Notes: generated from the sequence alone by a model not told the origin. Positions 1-11,927 are shown, counted from the first letter of the stretch. The stretch: 64,000 nt of DNA from Mesostigma viride (GCA_009746045.1 RPFO01000264.1:682001-746000); one strand, 5' to 3'. Numbers and translations are program-made.

Positions 1-275
1 TGAGTTGAGTGGGATGGACTCTGGTGGGAGTTTGGTTGGAATAAGCTGAGATGACATCCAGATTTTGGTGACCAGTTTCTGAGGATGGTTGAGGGGATCT
101 GAGCTTGGATGGCACATGGAGAGTGACTTCTGTGTTGTACCCTCGACATATGGAGTGGTTCACCTAGGGCTTGATTCCTGGTATGATTAAGACACGTGGG
201 TCATGTTCTGCATGCACGTCTTCGTGTACCAGACCAATAGTATATACCTGGAGGTTTCTACCTTGATGCTGCTGA

Positions 276-1088
276 GTGGCCTATGTGGATCATAGGAACT
301 GCACGGGCCCCTGTGACCACTATGAGACTTTGGCCAAGGCGTTGGCTGCACTCAACAGAGAGGAGGGGGAGGTGAGCTCTGAAGGCTATGTGGAGGAGGT
401 CCTATCTCAGCTGCACACAAGCCTGTATGAGAGTGGCTCCCCTTTTGTGGCTAATCTGCTGCATAGGATGTATGCATTGTCACCAGGACCTGAGATTGAC
501 ATGAGGCCTGCTGAGGGGCCGGTCATGCTGGCAGCCTTACCTGAGGCCTTGAAGGAGGCATTTACTCAGTTGCAGCCAGTGAGTATGGGAGAGGCTTCCT
601 ACATGGAGCTGTTGGAGTTTTCAGTTCAGAAGGGTGACTTTGATTTGGTTCCTTCTTCCTCCAGCTCTGCCAGAAGGTGTTTTCCTTTGGAGACTTCTAA
701 CCTCTTTTGCAATCCAGGGTTGCCCAAGTACACTGTGGAACTTAAGGTCCGTCAGACGCCACTAAGGGTGCTGGTGCCTCTGATAGGTGCTAAGTGGTCG
801 GTGGTCAAGACCTTTCTGCAGTTCTGGTGGGCGTACAGATCATGGGTGAGCAAGCACAAGACGTCCTCTACTTGGGTGATGGACCCTGAGAGTCAGTCTG
901 TGGTGCTCCTCTCCTATCCAGGGGCATGCCTTCGCTATGCTGCCCAGATGGTGGCAGGAGCTGCTGAGACTTGCGTGGTGTTGCAGGTCAGCAGGAACTG
1001 GCCAGAGTTGGCCCACATGGTGGAGCAGTCTCCCATGTGTGGACTCAAGGGCAAGGATGGCCTGAATGGGGATTGGTATAGCCTGTGA
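276..1088 (+). CDS. ORF of unknown function in the internal region of H
   Basis: This open frame of about 270 codons starts at a GTG, and the first in-frame ATG is well inside, so it is probably the C-terminal part of a longer or frame-disrupted protein. I see no RT, integrase, protease or zinc-knuckle motif. The centre is Ser-rich. The C-terminal half has several Trp residues (IGAKWSVVKTF, WWAYRSW). It ends about 360 bases before the proposed H polypurine tract, the usual place for the last coding region of an LTR element. It could equally be an accessory ORF. I cannot assign a function. Confidence 0.35.
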   Translation: MAYVDHRNCTGPCDHYETLAKALAALNREEGEVSSEGYVEEVLSQLHTSLYESGSPFVANLLHRMYALSPGPEIDMRPAEGPVMLAALPEALKEAFTQLQPVSMGEASYMELLEFSVQKGDFDLVPSSSSSARRCFPLETSNLFCNPGLPKYTVELKVRQTPLRVLVPLIGAKWSVVKTFLQFWWAYRSWVSKHKTSSTWVMDPESQSVVLLSYPGACLRYAAQMVAGAAETCVVLQVSRNWPELAHMVEQSPMCGLKGKDGLNGDWYSL

Positions 1089-1447
1089 GGAACAGGGCTG
1101 AGAAGGAAAGGAGGCTTTGGATTGTGGTGTGAGGGGGGGATTCCAGGATGGATGATGGGGGGGCTCCAGTCCAGTTCTGATGTTCCAGTCCAGAGTTCCA
1201 GGTTCCAGGATGCTGAATGGAAGACCTTGTATTATGAGATGTGTTTATCTGGATTTATAGTAGATAAGGTAGTGACTTGTCTGCTGTAGAAACCTGTGAC
1301 TAGATGTTTATGAGATAGGAGGCCCTGTTTCCAGGGATGTAAAAACCCATCTGCTTTTCCCAAGAGATGGTGGATTTCTGTTCAATGTTCCTCTGCCTTC
1401 AAGAGTTGGCTATTGGACCTGGGAGGTCCAGTTTTGAGGGGGAGATA

Positions 1448-2226
1448 TGTAACAAGCAAAAATGACTTTGTTGTTACATCCTTTGTTTTGTGAATGTTTG
1501 GCTTTTATTTGAGGACTTTTGGATCAGTATTGAGAAAGTTATGAGGTTTCTAAGACGACGGTACTTGGAGCTGATACTTTGTCAAGCAACTGATAGGAAC
1601 CCTCATTGGTCGTGGCCTGATCCACGTAGGGTTGTAGTTTGTTGGCTGATACTACTGATAGGAGCCCTCATTGGTCGTGGCCTGATCCACGTGGGGTTGT
1701 AGTTTGTTAGTTGGTACTATTGAGTCTTAAATGCTCCTTTGGGACTTCAGTGCTTACGACAGATTTAGGATCTCATGGAAAGATTCTGCCAGGCTGTGTG
1801 TGGTGTTGTTCTGTTCTGTGTGACTAGGATGGATACGAAGATCTTGTATAGAATCCCATGGTTCTGATTGGTTCTCTTCAGGCTAAGGTTGGAGCAAGTT
1901 CGACAAGCACGTCGATATCAAGGACGTGGGGTCGCCATTGTTGCTACGTTGGTTTTGATTCACCATGGTATAATAAAGCTTGGCTTTGTTGTCCAATCCA
2001 TAAGAGCCCCTTGGCTATAGACGTCCTTCAGTTCCACAGAGGTCGTCTACACACGAGCTTGTCTTTGTGTCTACAAGGGGTGTGATTCCCTAAATCACGT
2101 GCTGTGGAATTTCCATCTCAACGTTGCTCGGATACTTGAAGTTCTGCGACTCAGGAAAGCAACCCAGGTAAAAGATCTTTCATATTGGACTGTGGATGAT
2201 GCTGATGATCATTTTTAGTCGTTACA
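1448..2226 (+). repeat. LTR of element H (779 bp, TGTAAC...GTTACA)
   Basis: The boundaries rest on three features: the upstream purine tract, the TGTAAC/GTTACA terminal inverted repeat, and an AATAAA signal near 1970 in a position suitable for transcript end formation. Only one copy lies in the window, so the ends have not been confirmed by comparison with a partner LTR. The short ORFs inside it look incidental. Confidence 0.5.
1591..1720 (+). repeat. Two 65-bp tandem repeats inside the H LTR
   Basis: TGATAGGAACCCTCATTGG at 1591 recurs at 1656 (with GAGCCC for GAACCC), and similarity continues through a CGTGGCCTGATCCACGT stretch that is itself partly palindromic. This is a direct duplication of a 65-bp unit in the upstream part of the LTR. 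That is where tandem enhancer-like repeats are often found; an enhancer role is inference only. Confidence 0.85.
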
Positions 2227-2330
2227 CGTACGGTAGAGCTACGCTACAGGCGGCAGATCGGCCCCCTTTTAGCCCGCCGCAACATAACTATAAAATGAGC
2301 AGATAGCTCAGAAATTATGGTCTGTCCTGG

Positions 2331-3396
2331 ATGGATGAGGGTGAGCAGGAGTCTGCTGAGATGTCTGTCACAAGGCCAGAGGTGGCCAGGGCTGCACCAC
2401 AGTCCAGGGGGCTGCATATGGCGGACATCATTCGAGCTCTGCAGAACAGCGAGCGTGATCCCAAGGTATCTAAGCTCACGGGATGGGGGTCATGTGGGGC
2501 ACCAGCACTAGAGGTGGATACCAACTCACAGGTGTCCATTCTAAGGGTAGAGGATGCTGCAGGACTGCAGTGGTCATCCCCTAGCTGCCTAGCTGTGTCT
2601 GATTTCTCTGGGAATGTGTCCATGAAGATCTTGGGAGAAGTGAGTGTGCCTATCCTGGGGGTGCCCACCACGTTCAGTGTGGTAGAAGGGTATCAGGGGC
2701 CTGCCATTCTAGGTCAGAACTTCTTGTGCTTGCCAGGGGTGAGGATATCCTCTGAGGAACTAGCATTAGAGGGGAAGGGCCGCCTTCCCTTGCAGAGATA
2801 TCGCTACTCCCAGGGTCTTAGTGTGGCTGTAAGGTCTGTGAGGGGTCAAGAGGCAGAGGGTCCTGATACAAAGGAGCCCATTGCTGGGGACCTGCTGATC
2901 CTCCCTACTACGTTTGACCGACGTGAGTTGGGTGTGCAGAGGTACCAGATCCCAGGAACGAGTCCTGTACTACCTTGGCGCAAGCTAGTGGAGATGATGC
3001 AAAGCCCCAAGATGGCTAAGGCATGGACTCTTGGCTTTGTTGCTTCTGGGCATGAGTGGATAGTTGCCAACTGTGCAGAGCCTGTGGATGTCCTCCCTGA
3101 CTGAGGATCACCAGCTGCTCAGATTGATGTTTGTCCTCAAGCTCAAGGAGGTGGATGGCGTGCAGGTGCCACATGTAAGACCAGTTGTGACTGAGTACCA
3201 TGGCACTGGACAGTTAGCAGATGAGGAGCTTTACACACCAGGGATGCTGCATGATACATGGAGGATTTTGTTGTGCATTTACTTATCTTTTCTGAACAAG
3301 GGGATACCCTATAGCTCTGTGTTGGTAGATTTCAAGAGGGCTTTTCTCAAGGGTGATCAACAGGAAGCACAGGATACTAGCTTGGCGCACAATACC
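2331..3396 (+). pseudogene. D pol, first piece: protease-like domain and N-terminal RT
   Basis: The frame carries the motif LEVDTNSQVSI (aspartate codon near 2518) and, about 65 residues on, AILGQNFL. Together they resemble the active-site loop and the ILG-x-DFL signature of retropepsins, except that the Gly of D-T-G is Asn. The frame stops near 3104 and RT continues in another frame with FVLKLKEVDG, ELYTPGMLHDTWR and VDFKRAFLKG. The last matches copia LDVKTAFLNG. The RT stops abruptly at 3396 at the TSD ATACC of A-minus and resumes at about 11234. Position between integrase and RT is inferred from the complete A element. Confidence 0.8.
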
Positions 3397-4013
3397 AGTT
3401 GTGAGGGTGAGAATGCCACGAATTCCGCCATGGTTCTTGCAGGAAGTTGCCTTTATTAATAACAAGGAAACACAGACGTAAGTCACGTCACTTCCAAGAC
3501 TGCACGCAGCACAGGCGACGGGGTCGCAGTGCCAAGAGAACGTGCACGCAAGAACTAGCGTCCCGGTGTGACCAAGTCACTCATATAGCTTGCTAGGGAC
3601 GCGTCCAAGTATTCAGCTGCACTGTCACAGCTGAACTGTCAATCAATTGATTACACAGACTCTGGCACGCCTTTGGCGCGCAGATCTATCAATTGTCCAT
3701 ACGGCTAGTCCTGTGGACCTATCCGTACACTACTCAGCATCAATTGTCTCATAGGTCCTGGCGCGCTACAGCACGCCTACCTATCAATTGACCATCAAGT
3801 CCTGTACAAGTCCTGTCAACGTCCTGCGGACTATCAAAGTGACACTTGTACATCCTGTGTCCGTACGCGCCCACAGTGGCGCGCCGGGTACTGTCGGCAC
3901 AGCCTAGGAAACGTCATAACTTTTACGTTCCTTAACCAAATGAGGCGTTCAAGGTGCCGTTGGAAAGAGCGTAACAATCTCTATCCATCTAACGTAAATC
4001 CTTTACGTTAACT
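3397..4013 (-). repeat. A-minus 3' LTR (617 bp)
   Basis: It matches the LTRs at 10596-11211, 30388-31004 and 43159-43771 and the start of the one at 63655. In element orientation it begins AGTTAACGTAAAGG and ends CCCTCACAACT. It carries an AATAAA signal (ATTAATAAAGG in element sense) about 60 bases from its 3' end. It is preceded in element sense by a purine-rich tract (AAAGAAAAGAAGGGA). Confidence 0.93.
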
Positions 4014-4963
4014 CCAATCCCTTCTTTTCTTTAGGGATCACATCCCCTGCCAGGGACCCTTGAAGTAGCTTGAAATGTCCTTCACTCCAGCTTGAAGCTT
4101 GAACAGATGTCTTTAATGGCCATTGCCATTCCCCCAGCCCTTTCTTTTAAGGAACTGGAAAAGAAACAGATCTGCCACAGGGAAAACCATTCCATGAGAA
4201 ATGGATAAAAACCTATGGAAGTGGCATTACAGAGTACCACCAGATATTAGAAGCACACAAAATTAAATACATACAGGTTAATTCTATGAGGTCTTCTCCA
4301 GGAATTAATCCCATCACCTCGGTAGAGCCTCCAGTACAATGACCTTCTGGCGGTGAGTTACATTAATCCCAGATACTAATCCCATAAAACCCAGTACATA
4401 TTCAATATAAGTACAATAAATCCATGACAATTAAAATACCACTTGACAAAGTAAGGCGTATTACAATAGTTTGCCTGTCATTCTCTCAACAGGGGTCTAT
4501 TGGCGCCCGTCTTACGGCGCCCGTCTACTTGCCAGATGGTAAACTGCCACAGCAAACAAATGACAAAATGAAACACATAGGCAACAATTAAATCCTGCCC
4601 TGGGGAACTAGGGAAGTCTGAACAGGCAAACACCTGAACAGGCCAGCTTGTAGAAACATAATACCAGGGAATCGAACCCCGCCCTATAAACCCCAGAATA
4701 AAGGTTCCCAGACCATTGTGAGAAGTATGTACAAATATACATTTCTTTTAAAATAGAATACATGGTCTGTAATGGACCTGTCAACCTTGTGTAGTCAACA
4801 GCATGAACCCCAGCCAAAACCTGGCTGTATCCTGATTAAAATCAGAGTGAGTGTACCATGGTCCATGAGCCTTAGTACAGACTAAAATACAGGTATTATG
4901 CCAGTCACAATGCTGACACTACCACACAATCTGCTCTCCAATGCCCTATAACCAGGCACCAGC
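4014..4963 (-). other. A-minus 3' noncoding region
   Basis: No coding sequence is visible. In element sense it contains a T-arm-like hairpin (CGGGG TTCGATT CCCTG near 4664-4682) and a pair of CGGGCGCC motifs near 4500-4521. It ends with the polypurine tract adjoining the LTR. The same parts are found in A-plus and D. Confidence 0.7.
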
Positions 4964-7900
4964 TTAGACAGCTTGCTGAGATGGGTCCATCAGAGACTGA
5001 AGAACCTTGTATTGCACTGCTGCCTTCTGCACTAGCTTGGTCAAAGCATCAGCAGGATTGTCAACCCCAGGGATATGCTCAATATTGGCCAAGGAGGACA
5101 ACTCCTTAAGAAGGAGATAATCCAAGTCCCTACTTCTGGCCATCTGCCTGTGCACAAACTGCACCATCCCCATGGAGTCTGTTTTTAGAAGAGTGGTAAC
5201 CTGAAGTGGCCAAGGAGTGTTAGAAGTCATCTGATGAAGCAACTCCTTCAGATAAAGGCTTGTGTGAATGCCTTCACAAATAGCCCTGCATTCTGCCACA
5301 TCACTGCTGACAGCCACCCGTTTGTGCAGGCGACTAAACCAGCTCACCAAACTCCCCAGGCCTTCCTGTCTGAGCACAAAGAGCCCTGCAGCCCTGCCCC
5401 TGACCTTGGAGACCTGCCTGCTGTCCATTGAGCTATCCACATACAGCTCCATGCAAATGGGTTGTGATAAATCCACTGCAGACAACAGAATGCCAGATGA
5501 AGCCCTGACCTGATCAGCCACCTTGGCAGACCCTAGCTCCACCAGCATGTCATCAGGCAACCTGGCTATGACCATAAGGTCTGGCCTGGAAATGCCTGCC
5601 ACCCAAGCAACCATGCCCCTCACCATGGGACACAGTGCCTGTGTGATGGTTGGAGGAAGCTTGCTAATGAGGGTCTCTTGATAATCATTGCCCCCCACCA
5701 GCAGCATACGCCACTCCCCCCCTTCTTCACCAGTGTGGCCTCCATGCCCACAAACAGCAGAGGCTCATTCTCCACCTGCCATTGCTCCCTACCCAGAGGA
5801 AACTTGGACTTAATGATGGAGATCAGCTCCTTAAGCCACGACGTGGGAGCTATCAGATGTAGGTCATCCCCGTGCAGCGAAGCATACACTGGCAGGCCTT
5901 CCCATTGCCCCAGAAACAGACAGGGGTCTACAGGAGAGACCTTCAAGTTGCAATGCTCCTTCAGGAAACGGTTGAGAGTCTCCCTCCAGATTATTGGACT
6001 TGACCTCAGGCCCTCCAGGCCCTTGAGGATTTTAAGGAACTCCGTGTGGATGTCCCTTTTCCATACAGCAGGCACCCTAACATAGAAAGGCGTCTTGCCC
6101 TCCCACTTTTCCTGTGCCACATCTGCATCCCCTCCAGAAATGCCCTCTTGAAGTCTACCACCACTGAGCCATAGTCCAAGCCCTTGTTGAGAAGGCCTAG
6201 AAATACACACAGCAGCAGCCTCCAAGTATCATGCAGCATGCCAGGGGTATACAACTCCTCAGCAGTGCACTCACCAGTACCCTTGAACTCATTCAGCACT
6301 GGCCTGACATGTGGTACCTTGACCCCGTCCACCTCCTTCATCTTGATGACAAACTTGAGCTTGAGTAGACGTCGTGCAGGAGGCAGGTCATTGACAGGTT
6401 CCACGCATTTCTTGGAGATCCAGTCCTCCCCAGATTTAATCAGACCCAGTGTGACCTGGGGACACATAATGGGAGAGGACATGAGCTTCACCAGGCCTTG
6501 GTAGTTGATAGGGCTGTGTCCAGCAAGTGAGTGAGGACCAATGCCCAAACTGCTTGGATGACTAGCAGCTGGCAGTATGAGGTCATCAACCAAGGGCTCC
6601 TGCCCCTGGCACACTTGCACACGCTTAACCGACCTGGTTACTGCACGTGATAGGTGAGTGGTCCTGAAATTAATCAGTGGGACCTGACCAGCCCCTTCCT
6701 TAGTCAGGAGAGAGGACGTGATCACTACCCCATCCTGGCATAGGAAATTCTGCCCCAGAAGAGCAGGTCCTTGATAGCCCTCCAAGACACAAAAAGCAGT
6801 GTCCTGTCCAAGGATAGGAATGAATACCTCACCCAGTACCTTCACGTGTACCCCGCCACTGAAGTCAGACACAAACTGATAGCTGGGTTCAGACATGCTG
6901 TACCCTGCTGCAGCCCTGGTCCCAATGATGGAAACCTGAGAATTAGTGTCTACCTCTAAGGCAGTGTCCAGCCCCAGATTGCCATGCCACCTGAGCTTGG
7001 CTACCTTGGGCTGCTTCTTGGCCCTTTGTAGAGCCCCAATCAATCCAGCCAAACTTGTCCCCCTGGGCTTGGTTAGTGCCTTGGGCTTGACAGTTGACTC
7101 CCCAGCTGTTGACCTTGCAGCCTGTTCAACAAGTACCTCTGCAACCTGGCCAGGGCTGACAGATTCCCCTGCAACAGATGTGGTCGTTGCGTCAGTGATG
7201 TCACCTGGGACCTGAAAATCCTGCAGATCCTGTGAGCCTTGTGCCTGACTGCCCTCATTCATCAGGTTAGGCTTGACATATGACCAACTCAGCCGGTGCA
7301 CATGCTTTGGTTCGTCCTCCATGCTGACCAAGCATGCGTGGCTAGCTTCATCAACCTGGGTAACCACCCCAGGACTCCAGCTACCACGTTTGCCATAAAG
7401 GCTAGGTTCCTTCCAAGCTAGGACCTTCTGACCCACTTGTGGCTCCAGCATCTTCCAACCCCGGTCCTTCTCCCTCAGCTTGGCAAAGGTGACATGTGCA
7501 GCATGTTTCCAGCCCTCCAGCACATGTGGTGGGCACAGGCCATGATATAGACCCATTGGGCTGACAGCAACTCCATCATAGTAGAAGTTAACCCTGCTGT
7601 TCAGCTGCTGCTCCACGTTCCTCAGCCATGCACTCCTGACAAGTGCAGGTGCAGACAAGGGTACCCAGTCTTCAGAGATGATCAATTTCTTGACCTCCTG
7701 GATTGCCCTCTCGATAGCACCCTGCTGCCCATGAGCCTCCCTAGGTGTAACCAGCAACTCAGGAAGGGTAGGATCACCCTTGAGATGCTGAAACTGCATG
7801 TCCACCTGGATCCTTGTGGTAGGAAACTTGGCTCTTACATTCTGCAGGGCAGCCAGCAAGTACCTGTTCTTCATAGAAGGTAAATGCTCCAGCACCTTGT

Positions 7901-8399
7901 ATTTCGTGTACCTGTCCACGCACACCAACAGTTGCATGCCCCTGATGTGTTGGATATCACACTGCAGATCACCAATGCTCTGAGGTAGAGCTTTGGCATG
8001 TGATTTCCTGGGCTTGTTGGAGGACAACTGGCACTTACACCGTGAGGCAGCTTGCTGACACGCCTTAAGAAGGGGTGCCCTGCCCATACGGAAGGCAAAG
8101 TTGTTTGACAGAGAAGTGGCATGCCCAAACATGTTGTGGATTCGGGCACCCAACTCCTGGTACACAGAGGAAGCAGTCCCTGGCACAGTCAGGACTGTGC
8201 TGTCAGGTTGTCCAGCATCACCATGCTGACTTCCATCCTGTTCTGACTCAGAGCCTGAGTCACCCTGCTCATGCCCAACACCTGGACCGCCAGCAGGGAC
8301 CACATGCATACCACCAGAGGCCTTCACACCCCTCTGTGGTTGTACATTGGTTTCTCTCAAAATGAGAGGTCCACCCTCGTGCCCAGCACGAGGATGCAT
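4964..8399 (-). pseudogene. A-minus pol: integrase, protease-like domain, RT, RNase H
   Basis: Three overlapping frames (8399-6006, 6225-5620, 5707-4964) together make a full pol. In the first frame integrase has H88 and H93 of the zinc-binding domain, Cys at 121 and 123, then D148, D200 and E230 as the likely catalytic triad. The aspartate of DTNSQ is residue 484 and LLGQNFL is at about 547. RT starts near residue 650, with VDFKRAFLEG. The RT box is LHGDDLHLI. RNase H begins LYVDSSMDSRQV and ends with NPADALTK. Protease lies after integrase, unlike standard copia. Single-base losses after AFLEG and in a G7 run break the frame at the same places as in A-plus. Confidence 0.9.
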
Positions 8400-8587
8400 G
8401 GGTCAGACATTCTTACAGCTGCATCAGCTGTCAAGGACGTCTTCATAGGAACCTGTACCTCTCCAGGTGACCTGGGGCCACACTGAACCTGGAGATCACC
8501 CTCTTGTTGCCCAGATATAAAATCTGCATTGGAGCACCTGGCCTCCCCCTTGGGTGAATTAAGGTGTGTAGGGGTTGCCTCAGACAG

Positions 8588-9691
8588 TCACTGCTCCTTG
8601 TTGTCTTCTTGCTGACTGCCCTTTGAAGGCTGGCCTGCCTGGGACTTGTTGTTGTTCTTCTTGTTGTTGTTGTTGTTATTCTTGTTGCTGCCCTGGCCCT
8701 GGGACTTCTTGAAGCTGGGACACTCCTTCTTGATGTGCCCCCACCCCTTGCACAGGTAGCATTGTATCTTGGACTTGCCCTGGCCACTGCCCCCGTTGTC
8801 AGACGCGTTGCCCTGCTTGGGCTGACCACCCACCCGCCTGAACACCGACTTGGAGTGTGACCTCCTGTCAGAATCAGGTGAATGATCTCCCTTGCGCTTG
8901 TTATGGTTGCCCCTACGCCCTCCTTGGCTTCGGTCAGCCTCAGACGTCTTGGAGCCACCCTGGGTACGCCCGCCTGCCTGGGTAGCCTTCACTGCTGGCA
9001 CTCCACCCTCAAACAGCTCCTCTGCCTCGAGTGCTTGTTTGATTATGACCTTGTAGGCCTTGAGGGTTGAGTGTGGGGCACACATGACTTTTAAGGAGCC
9101 ACGTGTCGCCTTATCCAGCCCAGAAACCTTGAGCCAGTTGGTTAGGGCTATGTTATCAGCGACATTAAAGCCGTGAGCCCTGCCCTCCTCAACCATCTTA
9201 CAATAGTTGAGAAAGTTCTGGATCAGGTCCCCCTTGACCTCCCACCCTGGTATTTATCCTGCCAATGGATCCCCACTTTCTTCCTCTGATCCTCCAGCAG
9301 CTCCTTCAGCTCAGCCACGTACAGTGCCCAGGCCTTGTTGGCCTTTTACACTCCCTGGTTAGGTCCTTAATCTGGTCAGTACACTTGCCAAAAGTGCTAC
9401 CCTATCCAGATTTGATAGTTTGTACCACCGTACAAGCTAGGGAACCCTTCTCCCTCCACAAACTCTTCAGCCTGCTTAGGCTTGGAGTCTGAGGTTACAG
9501 GCTGCAGTGATTGACAATTAAAAACCCTGTGTGGTAAGATCAAAGCCATGAACAGCTTGTGCATTATTATTATTGTGAGGAAGGTTGGTAATCTCTCCGG
9601 TAAGCCCCACGTCATCTACGTGAGCGGTTCCACTACCAGCACCCCCATTATTCCCACTGGCTGGACCCTTGCTACGGCGTCCCTCAGCCAT
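8588..9691 (-). pseudogene. A-minus gag with CCHC zinc knuckle, frameshifted
   Basis: The start codon at 9691 matches the intact A-plus gag start (31921). The C-terminal half is open from 9196 to 8588 and holds CYLCKGWGHIKKEC, a CX2CX4HX4C RNA-binding knuckle, followed by an Asn/Lys-rich tail. The N-terminal half has several single-base losses relative to A-plus, for example in the GGTNYYQIW motif. Gag would package element RNA in virus-like particles; this copy could not encode it intact. Confidence 0.85.
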
Positions 9692-9861
9692 CCTGCACTA
9701 CCAGCTATTCAAAGAACACCTTAGCAAAGCAGCAGAAAATATGTACAAAATTTTTGTGTCGCCACTGCCGCCTGCGCCGGTGTCGCTGCCGCCCCCGCGA
9801 ATTGCCGCTGAAAATTCGACAAAAAAAATGTCGACGAGTACTGCAAAGAAAATTAGGCCGA

Positions 9862-10571
9862 CTAGTAGTCAAGGCCCCTGAAGTCGCAGTACGTGTATAC
9901 GAACTCACGATCCTCCATATCCAGCTCCGGACCTGCACCGGTATGAATTAAAACCGGCGTGCTCCCCGCCGCGTAAGTTGCGACGCGCCGACGCGCGACG
10001 AGGCGCAGAGGATGTGTAAAGATCGTCAATAATTCCCACCCCGCGGGAATCCACTCTCGCACAGAGGCGAGAAATGCCACCAGGTTAATTAAAACCTGGC
10101 GCTCGCGACTGCGTACGCCGCGAGTGAGCAGCGATAACAGCGCGAGATCCTGAAACAAATTTGTCGACACCGCCGGCGCGCCCCCGTGCGTAGCGATGCC
10201 CAGTTTTGCAGGTTTCTCTGGTAACCGGTGAGTGAAGAGAGGACGTTGTCCAACTCCTCAATGGCAGTCGTGACTTCGGTCACCGACCGCAAACCTCCCC
10301 GCACCTGGACCGTAAATGTCGATAAAATGTTTCGAATCTGGTCCAACAGGTTGCGGATAGCCGGCACCAGTGCTGGCAAATCGGGGTCCTCGGGGTTATC
10401 CCCGAGCAATGCGTGAGCTGCACGCTGCTGACGATGAAGCTCGTCGAGCGAGACCGTGACTTCGTCGAGCAATTGCTGCCACGACGGCACAGTCGGTCTT
10501 GACGAAGAACCAGCCGGCGGAGCGGCTATTTCCTCATCGTCCGGAATCCGAAATTCTTCCGAATTTGGCAT
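9862..10571 (-). pseudogene. A-minus pre-gag ORF, one frameshift
   Basis: The start at 10571 lies 24 bases after the 5' LTR. The frame runs about 130 codons and then shifts, and the second frame (to 9862) supplies the remaining C-terminus seen intact in A-plus (31041-31751). The shift coincides with a G5 run that is G6 in A-plus. I do not recognise the protein. Confidence 0.75.
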
Positions 10572-10595
10572 CTTTTTGACAGAGCGTGTAATACG

Positions 10596-11211
10596 AGTTG
10601 TGAGGGTAAGAATGCCACGAATTCCGCCATGGTTCTTGCAGGAAGTTGCCTTTATTAATAACAGGAAACACAGACGTAAGTCACGTCACTTCCAAGACTG
10701 CACGCAGCACAGACGACAGGGTCGCAGTGCCAAGAGAACGTGCACGCAAGAACTAGCGTCCCGGTGTGACCAAGTCACTCATATAGCTTGCTAGGGACGC
10801 GTCCAAGTATTCAGCTGCACTGTCACAGCTGAACTGTCAATCAATTGATTACACAGACTCTGGCACGCCTTTGGCGCGCAGATCTATCAATTGTCCATAC
10901 GGCTAGTCCTGTGGACCTATCCGTACACTACTCAGCATCAATTGTCTCATAGGTCCTGGCGCGCTACAGCACGCCTACCTATCAATTGACCATCAAGTCC
11001 TGTACAAGTCCTGTCAACGTCCTGCGGACTATCAAAGTGACACTTGTACATCCTGTGTCCGTACGCGCCCACAGTGGCGCGCCGGGTACTGTCGGCACAG
11101 CCTAGGAAACGTCATAACTTTTACGTCCCGTAACCAAATGAGGCGTTCAAGGTGCCGTTGGAAAGAGCGTAACAATCTCTATCCATCTAACGTAAATCCT
11201 TTACGTTAACT
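10596..11211 (-). repeat. A-minus 5' LTR (616 bp)
   Basis: It is the partner of 3397-4013 with only a few differences (for example GTCCCG against GTTCCT near the U3 start). In element sense it starts AGTTAACG directly after the duplicated target and ends CACAACT, 24 bases before the pre-gag start codon. Confidence 0.93.
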
Positions 11212-11328
11212 ATACCCCCTTTCTTTGTTTAACAATACCCCCTTTCTTAATAAGGTGCCTGCAGTGTGGAGGGCAGAGCTACTAAAGGCGAGCTATCTGA
11301 GGATTCTCAAAGGCGTGGAAGGCCTTAG
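11212..11328 (+). pseudogene. D pol, short RT stretch between two insertions
   Basis: After the ATACC target copy comes a local duplication: ATACCCCCTTTCTT occurs at 11212 and again at about 11235, 22-23 bases apart. From the second copy, RT reads on from 3396 as NTPFLNKVPAVW and LRILKGVEGL, matching the same region of A pol, and stops at the CTTAG target of C1. Confidence 0.8.
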
Positions 11329-11927
11329 TGTCAGGGTTTTAGTATAAACCCTGGATGTGCCCGTTTGCCAGCCTATGTTATGTTGTGGCCAATCTTCTGT
11401 ATTTTCTGGCCAAGGATATTATTAGGGCTGAGTAGGGCTTGCCGTGTTCTTTCCGGCGGTACTTTTCTTATGACGGACAGTTGAGTATGCACAAAGATAT
11501 TAGGTGCCGAAGTTAGGATTAATTCGGCTCTACCTTGTGGTTGCATGGTACGACTTGTAGGGCGTGAGTATCTCGTGCCATTTGGCGGTGGCTAACTCCT
11601 AGCGCCGCGCAATAGTGGGTTCGAATATTGGTGCCGAATATTCGCATCATTGCCTAGTGGATTTTGTGTGCCAGTTGTTCAAGTCGAGACACTTTATGTG
11701 TTAAGTTAACGTAGGGATAATGTGTGCAGCCGACATTGGACATTGTTTAAGAGGTCGGCGTGCACCTTTTCACGTTACCTGATGGTGGGCCAGTTGCCTT
11801 GTGGCTTGGCAATGGACACCGGTCACGGTCCTTAAATTCTATATATGCGTCTTTTATTGTATTAATGAAATGAGTTGTGCCGCAACATTTGAGCTCATTC
11901 GTTGACGCATTATTAGGATTTTTGACA
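11329..11927 (+). repeat. C1 5' LTR (599 bp)
   Basis: It begins TGTCA and ends TGACA, a 5-bp inverted terminal repeat of the usual TG/CA type. It contains the palindromic stretch GAATATTGGTGCCGAATATTC. It is identical by eye to 13365-13963. Confidence 0.95.

Larger units (their letters stand above)
1..2226 (+). mobile_element. Element H: 3' part of an unclassified LTR retrotransposon
   Basis: The window opens inside an element whose 3' LTR appears to be 1448-2226. The sequence just before the LTR, around 1436-1447, is a purine-rich tract (GAGGGGGAGATA), as expected for a polypurine tract priming plus-strand DNA. The putative LTR begins TGTAAC and ends GTTACA, a 6-bp inverted terminal repeat. 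The 5' half lies outside the window, so the TSD and superfamily cannot be tested. It directly abuts the copia remnant D, whose integrase and gag would lie further left, so H may be inserted in D. Bases 1-275 and 1089-1435 show nothing else that I recognise. Confidence 0.5.
3397..11211 (-). mobile_element. Element A-minus: copia-type LTR retrotransposon, 7.8 kb
   Basis: The element reads right to left. It has a 5' LTR at 10596-11211 and a 3' LTR at 3397-4013, each beginning AGTT and ending AACT in element orientation. The target ATACC is present on both sides (3392-3396 and 11212-11216), giving a 5-bp duplication. Order of parts: a 24-base leader, a pre-gag ORF, gag with a CCHC knuckle, then pol with integrase, protease-like domain, RT and RNase H, then about 950 bases of noncoding DNA. 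It is nearly identical in pol to A-plus (30388-43771), including two shared frameshifts. It lies inside D RT. Confidence 0.95.
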
